The translations under genes were made by a program, and so were the position numbers. A DNA stretch of 5,776 nucleotides from Chloroflexota bacterium. Lineage in GTDB: Bacteria; Chloroflexota; Anaerolineae; Anaerolineales; Anaerolineaceae. Positions 1 through 5,095 of this stretch are shown here, piece after piece (position 1 is the stretch's first letter; each line of letters starts with the position of its first letter). The DNA lies in assembly GCA_021796375.1 (NCBI GenBank), contig JAJYJF010000165.1:1-5776 (forward strand). Direction: 5' to 3'. A model generated the notes under the pieces. It did not search any database and had not been told where the DNA came from. It saw only the letters and a list, made by a program, of their open reading frames with translations.

Positions 1-242
1 CCGCGCTCACCGGGTCTCCGCGCACGGCCAATGTGGTCGCCCAGCAGCCGTCGAAGCTGCTGATCGTTCCCGCCGGGGTGCTGCGGCAGATGATGGCCGA
101 CCCGCAGATCAACCGCATCTTCATGACCAAACTGGCCGAGCGCATGCTGCGCGTCAACATGATCGACCTGCCGCGCTACGCCGGTCTCGACCAGAGGGCG
201 CTGCGCGACCTTCGGACCCCGGAAAATACGCCGGCCTCATGA
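1..242 (+). CDS. Cyclic-nucleotide-binding domain protein, C-terminal fragment (5' end outside window)
   Basis: The frame is open from the left edge (first full codon at 3) to a TGA at 240-242, so only the last 79 residues are visible. They begin ALTGSPRTANVVAQ, which resembles the end of the phosphate-binding cassette of the CRP/PKA-type cNMP fold (PR-x-A-x-V). A beta strand (KLLIVPAGVLRQMM) and an amphipathic helix (NRIFMTKLAERMLR) follow, as expected for the C-terminal helices of that fold. A tail of about 29 residues (VNMIDLPRYAGLDQ...) has no DNA-binding helix-turn-helix that I can recognise. The Arg of the cassette is visible, but the Glu that contacts the ribose would lie upstream and cannot be judged. 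The segment is similar in plan to the complete cNMP protein at 794-1147, suggesting related neighbours. The GTG at 33 is an internal Val codon within the domain, not a credible start. Total length and N-terminal domains are unknown. Confidence 0.75.
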   Translation, partial: ALTGSPRTANVVAQQPSKLLIVPAGVLRQMMADPQINRIFMTKLAERMLRVNMIDLPRYAGLDQRALRDLRTPENTPAS

Positions 243-372
243 GGGTGCATTTCAATTCGATGCTGTTGGCGAACCTCGTTTGAGAATTTTAGACTTGCAT
301 TGGCTCTTCGAACCTATCCCCCCAACCCCCATCCCTGACTCCTCGCAAAAAACGCTCGGAGGCCCTGCGGGC

Positions 373-407
373 AGGGAAGGGGGAGGACTCGATTTCTCCC
401 CTTCCCT
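373..407. repeat. Inverted repeat of a purine-rich 10-mer (hairpin)
   Basis: AGGGAAGGGG at 373-382 is the exact reverse complement of CCCCTTCCCT at 398-407, with a 15-nt loop. A transcript could form a 10-bp stem. There is no T-tract after it, so it is not a standard intrinsic terminator. A smaller hairpin, CCCTGC/GCAGGG at 363-376, overlaps its left arm. Confidence 0.7.
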
Positions 408-440
408 CGCGCGGCGCCCCGGATGTTCTGTTCCGGCCTT

Positions 441-450
441 AGGGAAGGGG
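441..450. repeat. Second direct copy of AGGGAAGGGG
   Basis: This is an exact 10-bp copy of 373-382, lying 3 bp upstream of the left 12-bp inverted repeat at 453-464. Confidence 0.65.
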
Positions 451-452
451 CC

Positions 453-633
453 GGGGGTCAGGTCCGTTGCGGGATTTCGTCAACAGCATTTCAATTTTGT
501 GGCCATTTTCAGGTTCCGGCGGGTAGTAGGGGCGGTTCGCGAACCGCCCTTCCGGCGCGGGCCAGGATCGTTTCCCGCAGGAGGCAAATGCACCCGCCTC
601 ACGGGCGCAAAGGGATGATTTGACCTGACCCCC
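453..633. mobile_element. 181-bp segment with perfect 12-bp inverted ends, possible non-autonomous REP/MITE-like element
   Basis: GGGGGTCAGGTC at 453-464 is the exact reverse complement of GACCTGACCCCC at 622-633. The pairing stops on both sides: C452 does not pair with T634, and C465 does not pair with T621. The interior holds an AT-richer patch, a 20-bp palindrome (530-549) and no ORF. Ends containing GGGGTCAGGT recall repeats associated with REP-type tyrosine transposases (RAYT/Y1), but that is recollection, not a search. I see no clear target-site duplication directly outside the ends (GGAAGGGGCC left, TCTGCCTCCT right). It could instead be two unrelated copies of a short repeat in opposite orientation. 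Confidence 0.45.
530..549. repeat. Perfect 20-bp palindrome (GGGCGG arms)
   Basis: The arms GGGCGG (530-535) and CCGCCC (544-549) flank the self-complementary core TTCGCGAA (536-543), giving ten perfect base pairs on either strand as a cruciform or hairpin. A528 and T551 would also pair across the single G529/T550 mismatch. It sits inside the 181-bp inverted-end segment. There is no T-run, so termination is not indicated. It shares its outer arms with the palindrome at 4986-5009. Confidence 0.75.
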
Positions 634-651
634 TCTGCCTCCTTCGGCTCT

Positions 652-661
652 AGGGAAGGGG
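652..661. repeat. Third direct copy of AGGGAAGGGG
   Basis: This is an exact 10-bp copy of 373-382 and 441-450. It lies 18 bp beyond the right 12-bp inverted repeat, so direct copies flank the 181-bp segment on both sides. Confidence 0.65.
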
Positions 662-793
662 AGAAAGCCCGCCCCCTGCCCGAGCGCAGCGATAGAGCCG
701 CGCAGCGCCCGCACAGGCCGCTGGCCCTGCGGCTTCTGTTCCGGGCAGGGTGGGTCGGGTCTTTAACTGAAGAGAGTTTACAAGAAGCTACTG

Positions 794-1147
794 ATGGCAA
801 CCATTGAACTCTTCCGCAATTCGATCGATACCCAGAACTACCCTGCCGGCTCGGTGATCTTCCGACAGGGCGACACAGGCGAGCTGATGTACGCCGTGCA
901 GGAAGGGACCGTGGAGATCCGCCTGGGCGAGCGGGTGATCCAGACGCACGGCCCCGGGGACATTTTTGGCGAGATGGCCATTATCGACAATCAGCCGCGC
1001 AGCGCCACCGCCGTCGCCGCTACGGACTGCCGCCTGGTACCGATCGACGAGCACCGCTTCATGTTTCTGGTCCAGCAGACCCCGTTCTTTGCCATCCAGG
1101 TGATGCGGGTGATGGCCGACCGGCTGCGCCGCCTGATGTCCGCCTGA
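794..1147 (+). CDS. Stand-alone cyclic-nucleotide-binding domain protein (117 aa)
   Basis: The protein is a single cNMP-binding fold, probably cytosolic, with no signal peptide or membrane segment. Residues 15-55 form the beta-roll (YPAGSVIFRQGD, then YAVQEGTVEIRL). The phosphate-binding cassette is F58-G59-E60 to P68-R69-S70-A71-T72. E60 would hold the ribose and R69 the cyclic phosphate. Their spacing of nine matches PKA-type cassettes. The fold closes with FAIQVMRVMADRLRRLM (99-115). Nothing follows, so there is no helix-turn-helix as in CRP and no kinase or channel domain. It must act by binding a partner, or as a cNMP sink. The ATG at 794 is preceded by a weak AGAAG (782-786). The next gene begins 58 bp downstream on the same strand and encodes a cyclase, which supports cAMP as ligand, but this is inferred. 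The cassette is complete, though ligand identity cannot be read from sequence alone. Confidence 0.88.
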   Translation: MATIELFRNSIDTQNYPAGSVIFRQGDTGELMYAVQEGTVEIRLGERVIQTHGPGDIFGEMAIIDNQPRSATAVAATDCRLVPIDEHRFMFLVQQTPFFAIQVMRVMADRLRRLMSA

Positions 1148-1160
1148 GGCAGCCAGGCGG
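1140..1160 (+). other. Hairpin overlapping the stop codon of the cNMP gene
   Basis: CCGCCTG (1140-1146) pairs perfectly with CAGGCGG (1154-1160) around a 7-nt loop. The stop codon (1145-1147) lies partly in the stem. No T-tract follows, so transcription probably continues into the cyclase gene. The hairpin might stabilise the upstream message or tune relative expression. Confidence 0.4.
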
Positions 1161-1193
1161 CGAGCCCTGCCCTGCGGGGGCGGCCGGCTATAA

Positions 1194-1197
1194 AAGG
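1194..1197 (+). promoter_or_regulatory. Ribosome binding site for the cyclase gene
   Basis: AAGG at 1194-1197 lies 8 nt before the ATG at 1206, an acceptable Shine-Dalgarno spacing. It supports 1206 as the start. No domain is lost with this start, because the first catalytic motif begins at about residue 29. Confidence 0.55.
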
Positions 1198-1205
1198 TTT
1201 GAGAT

Positions 1206-4200
1206 ATGGAATCAATTGCGGCCTACATGCCGATGGACCGGCGCAGCGCGCTTCTGGAGGGGAAGCCGCTGCCCGAGCGCACCTGGGGCACTGCTTTATT
1301 CGCAGATATTTCCGGATTCACCCCGCTGACCGAAGCGCTGGCCCGCGAGCTGGGTCCCCAGCGCGGCGCCGAAGAGCTGACCCGCCACCTGAACCGCGTC
1401 TACGACGCGCTGATCAACGACCTGTCGCGCTACCGCGGCTCGGTGATCGGTTTCAGCGGGGACGCCATCACCTGCTGGCTGGACGGCGATAACGGCGCGC
1501 GAGCGGTGGCCTGCGCGCTGGCCATGCAGGCGGATATGCAGCAGTTTGCCGCGGTCAGCATCCCTTCCGGAAAGACCATCTCGCTGGGGATGAAGGTGGC
1601 GGTTGCCACCGGGCCGGTGCGCCGCTTCCTGGTTGGCGATCCGGATATCCAGCGGGTGGAGGTCCTTTCCGGGAAGACGCTCGAGGTGCTGGCGGATGCC
1701 GAGCACCAGGCCGAGAAGGGGGAGATCATCCTGAGCCCGCCCACGCTCGAAGCGCTCGGCGCCGGGGTGCGGGTCTCCTCCTGCCGGTCAGACGATCACG
1801 GCCGGACCTACGGGCTGGCCGCCGGGCTGGAAACCGCCGTGGCCGAGAACCCCTGGGCGCCGGTCCCGGATGGGGCGCTTCCGGAGGAGACGGTGCGCGC
1901 CTGGCTGCTCGCCCCGGTGTATGACCGGATCCGGCGCGGCCAGGGGGATTTCCTCGCCGAGCTGCGGCCGGCGGTGGGCCTCTTCATCCGCTTCCTGGGC
2001 ATCGACTTCGAGAACGACGAGGCGGCTGGCGAAAAGCTGGACCGGTTCATCCGCACCGTCCAGCGCATCATCGACCGCTATGAAGGATTCTTGATCCAGC
2101 TTACCGTGGGAGACAAGGGCAGCTATCTGTATGTTGCGTTCGGCGCGCCGTGCGCCCACGAGGACGATGCCCTCCGGGCGGTTTCCGCGGCGGTCGACAT
2201 CCGCGATCAGGCGCAAACCCTGCCCTTCATCACCAGCTTGCAGGTGGGGATCAGCCAGGGGCGCATGCGCGTCGGCGCTTACGGCGGCTCGATCCAGCGC
2301 ACCTACGGCGTGCTGGGAGACGCGGTCAACCTGGCCGCCCGCCTGATGCAGGCTGCCGCCCCGGGGAGCATCCTGGCCAGCCAGTCGATCCGCCAGGCAG
2401 CCGGCGACCGCTACCGCTGGGACGCCCCATTCGACCTGACGGTCAAAGGAAAATCGGCCCCGGTGCGGGTTTGCACGCTCGCCGGGCTGGCTGCCGGGGC
2501 GCAGGAGGCGGCCTACCAGCTGCCCATGGTCGGCCGCAGGGCAGAGCTGGCCCTGATCGAAGAGAAGCTGGACCAGAGCCGACTGGGGCGCGGCCAGGTG
2601 CTGGGGATTACCGGGGAAGCCGGGTTGGGCAAATCCCGGCTGGTGAGCGAGGCGGTCCGCCTGGCTCGCGAGCGGGGTCTGAAAGACTGCAAGGGCGAGT
2701 GCCAGTCGTATGGGGCCAACATCAGCTACCTACCCTGGGGCGCGGTCTGCCGGGCGCTGTTCGGGCTGGACGCATCCCAGCCGGCCGAGCAGCAGCTCGC
2801 GGCCCTTCAGGCGCATGTGGCAAGCGTCCTCCCCGAGCTGCTCCCCCGCCTGCCGCTGCTCGGCGGCCTCCTCGACCTGGCCATCCCCGAGAACGACCTG
2901 ACCCAATCGCTCGACCCGAAAATCCGCAAGTCCTCCCTGGAGGCGATGCTGGCCGATTACATCCGCGCCCAGGCCCGTTCGACCCCCCTCCTGATCGTCA
3001 TCGAAGACCTGCACTGGATCGATCCCCTGTCGCTCGACCTGCTGGAAGCCGTCAGCCGGGCCATCTACAACCTGCCGGTGGCGATCCTGCTGGCCTACCG
3101 GCCGCCTGACCCGCAGGAGACGCAGTTGGCCCGCCTGGCGCGCCTGCGCTACTTCAGCGAAACCCGCCTCACCGCCTTTTCGCCGGAAGACGCCGGCCGC
3201 ATGATCCGCCTCAAGCTGGAGAAGCTGTTCGGCCCCGAGCTGCCCGCGCCGGCGGAGCTGGTCAGCCGGGTCGTGACCCGCTCGGAAGGCAACCCCTTCT
3301 ATATCGAGGAGCTGCTCAACTACCTGAAGGACCTGGGCGTCGACCCCCAGGACCTGCGCGCGCTCGAGCGGCTGGAGCTGCCTACCAGCATGCACAGCCT
3401 GATCCTCACCCGCATCGACCAGCTGACCGAGACCCAGAAGATCACCATCAAGATCGCCAGCGTGATCGGGCGCATCTTCAAGGCGGCGGCGCTGTGGGAG
3501 GCTTACTACCAGCTCGGCAGCCCCGAACAGGTCCTGGCCGACCTCCAGCGCCTGAACCGGTTGGACCTGACCCTGCTGGATCCTCAGCCCGAGCTGACCT
3601 ACTTTTTCAAGCACATCGTCACCCAGGAAGCCGCCTACCAGAGCCTGCCGTTCGCCACCCGCGCCGTGCTCCACGAGCAGATCGCGCTGTACACCGAGAA
3701 AAAAACCGCCGGCTCACACCAGCCGCCGCTGGACCTGCTGGCCTATCACTACAGCCGCAGCGAGAACCTGCCCAAAAAATGCGAATATCTGCTGAAAGCC
3801 GGCCGGGCGGCTCAAAAAGAGTATGCCAATTCCGCCGCGATCGATTATTACGAGCAGGTCCTGCCGCTGGTCGAGGAAGCCGAGCTGGCTGCCATCCGGA
3901 TCCAGCTCGGGCGCGTCCTCGAGCTTGTCGGCCGCTGGGACGGCGCGGTAGAAGCCTACACCCAGGCGCTGGAGCAGGCCTCCCGGGTTGGGCAGGCGCG
4001 CGTGGCTGCCGAGTGCCAGGACGCGCTGGGGGAGCTTTTCCGCAAGCGCGGGCGTTACGAAGAGGCCCTCCGCTGGCTGGGAGAAGCTCGCGCGGCCAGC
4101 CAAGCGCTGGATGACCGCGCCGGGCTGGCGGTCGTCCTCCAGCATACCGGGTCGCTCCTGGCGCAGCGCGGGAGCTACGCGGAGGCGCGCAAGGTTTACG

Positions 4201-4865
4201 AAGAAGGTCTCGCCATCCAGCGCGGGCTGGACAACCGGCGCTCCATCGCCAACCTGCTCAGCAACCTGGGGATCGTGGCCCGCTTCCAGGGGGACACCGC
4301 CCTGGCGCGCCAGCTCCACCAGGAGAGCCTGGCGCTGCGGCGCGAGCTCGGCGACCGCTGGGCGATCGCCGTCTCGCTGAACAACCTGGGCAACGTGATG
4401 CTCGACCAGACCGACCTGCCCGGCGCGCGCGCCATGCTGGAAGAGGCGGTCGCCCTGCACCGCGAGGTGGGCGACCCGTATTACATCGCCAACACGGTGA
4501 ACAACCTGGGCAACGTCCTCCGCGCCCAGGGCGACTATCCCGCCGCCTTCCAGCTTTATAAGGAAAGCCTCGAGATCAACCGCGAGCTGGGCGACCGCTG
4601 GATCATTGCCTACCTGCTGGAGGATCTGGGCTGCCTGGCGGCGCTGGAAAACCAGCCCGAGCGGGCGTTCAAGCTGGTTGGGGCTGCCTCGGCGCTGCGC
4701 GAAGCCATCCACGCCCCGCTCTCACTCTCCGAGCAGATCAAGCTGGACGCCCTGCTTGGGCCGGCCCACCGGGTGCTGTCCGAGCAGGACCAGGTCCGCT
4801 GGCTGAATGCCGGCCGGAACACCCCGCTCGAGGAGATCCTCGACCAGGCGCTCGCGCATGGGTGA
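1206..4865 (+). CDS. ADCY10-like class III adenylyl cyclase: CHD1-CHD2-ATPase-TPR (1219 aa)
   Basis: Predicted to convert ATP to cAMP and pyrophosphate; no signal peptide or membrane span, so probably cytosolic. CHD1 (about 27-180) has LFADISGFT with metal Asp D34 and GFSGDA with D86. The transition-state Asn/Arg positions read E160 and D164. CHD2 (about 256-425) lacks the metal Asp (R262, S306) but has the DKG motif with K304, and GDAVNLAARL with N375 and R379. The two domains should form one composite site. The P-loop ATPase/STAND-like domain (about 438-705) opens with MVGRRAEL. Walker A is GEAGLGKS (470-477), Walker B is LLIVIED (595-601) followed by HWID, and the GNPFYIEEL motif is at 695-703. 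Residues 705-860 look helical. TPRs run from about 860 to 1150, with a strict 40-residue period at 975-1174. This order matches animal soluble adenylyl cyclase, though shorter (about 1,600 aa there). The ATPase and TPR parts probably sense or bind partners. It is probably co-transcribed with the cNMP gene 58 bp upstream. A purine specificity other than ATP is not excluded. Confidence 0.9.
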   Translation: MESIAAYMPMDRRSALLEGKPLPERTWGTALFADISGFTPLTEALARELGPQRGAEELTRHLNRVYDALINDLSRYRGSVIGFSGDAITCWLDGDNGARAVACALAMQADMQQFAAVSIPSGKTISLGMKVAVATGPVRRFLVGDPDIQRVEVLSGKTLEVLADAEHQAEKGEIILSPPTLEALGAGVRVSSCRSDDHGRTYGLAAGLETAVAENPWAPVPDGALPEETVRAWLLAPVYDRIRRGQGDFLAELRPAVGLFIRFLGIDFENDEAAGEKLDRFIRTVQRIIDRYEGFLIQLTVGDKGSYLYVAFGAPCAHEDDALRAVSAAVDIRDQAQTLPFITSLQVGISQGRMRVGAYGGSIQRTYGVLGDAVNLAARLMQAAAPGSILASQSIRQAAGDRYRWDAPFDLTVKGKSAPVRVCTLAGLAAGAQEAAYQLPMVGRRAELALIEEKLDQSRLGRGQVLGITGEAGLGKSRLVSEAVRLARERGLKDCKGECQSYGANISYLPWGAVCRALFGLDASQPAEQQLAALQAHVASVLPELLPRLPLLGGLLDLAIPENDLTQSLDPKIRKSSLEAMLADYIRAQARSTPLLIVIEDLHWIDPLSLDLLEAVSRAIYNLPVAILLAYRPPDPQETQLARLARLRYFSETRLTAFSPEDAGRMIRLKLEKLFGPELPAPAELVSRVVTRSEGNPFYIEELLNYLKDLGVDPQDLRALERLELPTSMHSLILTRIDQLTETQKITIKIASVIGRIFKAAALWEAYYQLGSPEQVLADLQRLNRLDLTLLDPQPELTYFFKHIVTQEAAYQSLPFATRAVLHEQIALYTEKKTAGSHQPPLDLLAYHYSRSENLPKKCEYLLKAGRAAQKEYANSAAIDYYEQVLPLVEEAELAAIRIQLGRVLELVGRWDGAVEAYTQALEQASRVGQARVAAECQDALGELFRKRGRYEEALRWLGEARAASQALDDRAGLAVVLQHTGSLLAQRGSYAEARKVYEEGLAIQRGLDNRRSIANLLSNLGIVARFQGDTALARQLHQESLALRRELGDRWAIAVSLNNLGNVMLDQTDLPGARAMLEEAVALHREVGDPYYIANTVNNLGNVLRAQGDYPAAFQLYKESLEINRELGDRWIIAYLLEDLGCLAALENQPERAFKLVGAASALREAIHAPLSLSEQIKLDALLGPAHRVLSEQDQVRWLNAGRNTPLEEILDQALAHG
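4128..4727 (+). repeat. Five in-phase 120-bp TPR-coding units
   Basis: Residues 975-1174 of the cyclase divide into five units of exactly 40 residues, without insertions, each carrying a LxxLGxxxxxxGD-like core. Units 2-4 contain SNLGIV, NNLGNV and NNLGNV at the same register, each followed by ExGDxxxI. DNA similarity is still visible. AACAACCTGGGCAACGT recurs at 4380-4396 and 4500-4516, exactly 120 bp apart. GAGCTNGGCGACCGCTGG occurs twice, 240 bp apart. The pattern suggests fairly recent internal duplication or gene conversion. The 40-residue period is that of TPR_12/kinesin-light-chain-type repeats, which bind proteins. Confidence 0.8.
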
Positions 4866-4936
4866 GGCAGGGTCAGGCATGCAAGCCGCGGTAACCGCCA
4901 TCGTGGAAAGCTTCGACTTACCGGTAGAGATGGGGA

Positions 4937-4954
4937 CAGAATGGTTTTGTTCTG
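4937..4954 (+). other. Small hairpin after the cyclase gene
   Basis: CAGAA (4937-4941) pairs with TTCTG (4950-4954) around an 8-nt loop containing TTTT. The stem is only 5 bp and no T-tract follows, so this is weak evidence for a terminator. Confidence 0.25.
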
Positions 4955-4967
4955 CGTCCAGACGAGA

Positions 4968-4980
4968 AAGAATGATTCTT
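4968..4980. repeat. Operator-like 6-bp inverted repeat
   Basis: AAGAAT (4968-4973), a single G (4974) and ATTCTT (4975-4980) form a perfect odd-centred dyad. It lies 112 bp upstream of the hydroxylase start and 57 bp upstream of the putative -10 element. A single-base centre is too tight for a good RNA hairpin, so a protein-binding site is possible. No regulator is identified. Confidence 0.25.
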
Positions 4981-4985
4981 CCGCA

Positions 4986-5009
4986 GGGGCGGCCTGATCA
5001 GGCCGCCCC
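4986..5009. repeat. Perfect 24-bp palindrome between cyclase and hydroxylase genes
   Basis: Every base from 4986 to 5009 pairs symmetrically around the core TGATCA (4995-5000), with outer arms GGGGCGGCC and GGCCGCCCC. On either strand this gives a very stable hairpin. There is no T-tract on either side, so it is not a canonical intrinsic terminator. It could still act as a weak bidirectional terminator or RNA-stability element at the 3' end of the cyclase message. It shares GGGCGG...CCGCCC arms with the palindrome at 530-549, so both may belong to one dispersed repeat family. Confidence 0.7.
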
Positions 5010-5036
5010 CACGCGCTGGATGGACCAGAGTTTTCA

Positions 5037-5042
5037 TATATA
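5037..5042 (+). promoter_or_regulatory. Putative -10 element for the hydroxylase unit
   Basis: TATATA at 5037-5042 lies in the most AT-rich patch between the cyclase and hydroxylase genes (TTTTCATATATAAGAGG). No good -35 hexamer is seen 15-19 bp upstream. The best is CTGGAT at 5016-5021, at 15-bp spacing. Position and composition fit a promoter after the 24-bp palindrome, but the evidence is weak. Confidence 0.3.
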
Positions 5043-5050
5043 AGAGGAAA

Positions 5051-5095
5051 ATGTTCCAGGTTACTGTTTCCGTGTTTGAGAGGTGTCCATTATGA
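5051..5095 (+). CDS. Possible 14-codon leader ORF overlapping the hydroxylase start
   Basis: ATG at 5051 opens a 14-residue frame, MFQVTVSVFERCPL, ending in TGA at 5093-5095. That stop overlaps the hydroxylase start as ATGA (5092-5095), the usual geometry of translational coupling. AAGAGG at 5042-5047 lies 3 nt before this ATG, close but usable. Two of the 14 codons are Phe (TTC, TTT). A Phe-responsive leader is conceivable because the next gene degrades Phe. No attenuator-type alternative hairpins with a T-run are visible, and such a short frame can arise by chance. Confidence 0.25.
   Translation: MFQVTVSVFERCPL
5078..5083 (+). promoter_or_regulatory. Ribosome binding site for the aromatic amino acid hydroxylase
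   Basis: GAGAGG at 5078-5083 is 8 nt before the ATG at 5092. This is a good Shine-Dalgarno match and spacing, and it fixes the start of the hydroxylase. Confidence 0.65.

Larger units (their letters stand above)
361..750. repeat. Short direct duplications at both ends of the gap
   Basis: The 10-mer GGCCCTGCGG occurs at 361-370 and again at 723-732. The 11-mer TTCTGTTCCGG occurs at 426-436 and 734-744. GCAGGG follows the first motif at 371-376 and the second at 745-750. The same pieces recur in altered order on both sides of the 181-bp segment. This suggests the gap was assembled from several partial copies of one family of intergenic repeat. The matches were read by eye, and longer imperfect similarity may exist. 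Confidence 0.6.
243..793. other. Repeat-rich intergenic gap, no credible gene
   Basis: These 551 bp hold no ORF with protein-like composition. The open frames here start at rare codons or have low-complexity Arg/Pro/Gly-rich translations. The DNA is a mosaic of short repeats listed separately: a purine-rich 10-mer in three direct copies and one inverted copy, a 181-bp segment with inverted ends, and a 20-bp palindrome. An AT-richer patch around 482-515 stands out from the GC-rich surroundings. No convincing promoter for the gene at 794 was found. The hexamer TTTAAC at 762-767 has no acceptable -35 partner. Confidence 0.7.

Noticed and set aside
280..618. 112-codon frame in the gap
   Set aside because: It starts at TTG, crosses the inverted repeats and palindrome, and its translation has no protein-like pattern.
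243..793. CRISPR array
   Set aside because: The repeats are short (10-12 bp), irregularly spaced and partly inverted, with no regular repeat-spacer pattern and no cas genes.
794..1147. CRP/FNR-type transcription factor
   Set aside because: The protein ends right after the cNMP fold and has no helix-turn-helix region, so it should not bind DNA as CRP does.
1190..1197. TATAAAAG resembling a promoter box
   Set aside because: It is too close to the cyclase start (about 9 nt) to serve as its -10, and the AAGG within it is better read as the ribosome binding site.
2150..3109. 319-codon frame on the plus strand within the cyclase gene
   Set aside because: It is an out-of-frame shadow, very rich in Arg, Gly and Pro, and overlaps conserved cyclase and P-loop motifs in the true frame.
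2730..3674. 314-codon open frame on the minus strand
   Set aside because: It is antisense to the ATPase domain, which has clear Walker motifs on the plus strand. No domain or ribosome binding site supports it.
3714..4712. 332-codon open frame on the minus strand
   Set aside because: It lies antisense to the TPR region in the mirror frame. High GC at third positions suppresses stop codons there. The translation is repetitive and low in complexity, with no recognisable domain.
4986..5009. Intrinsic terminator at the 24-bp palindrome
   Set aside because: The stem is strong but no T-tract follows on either strand, so I list it as a palindromic repeat rather than a terminator.
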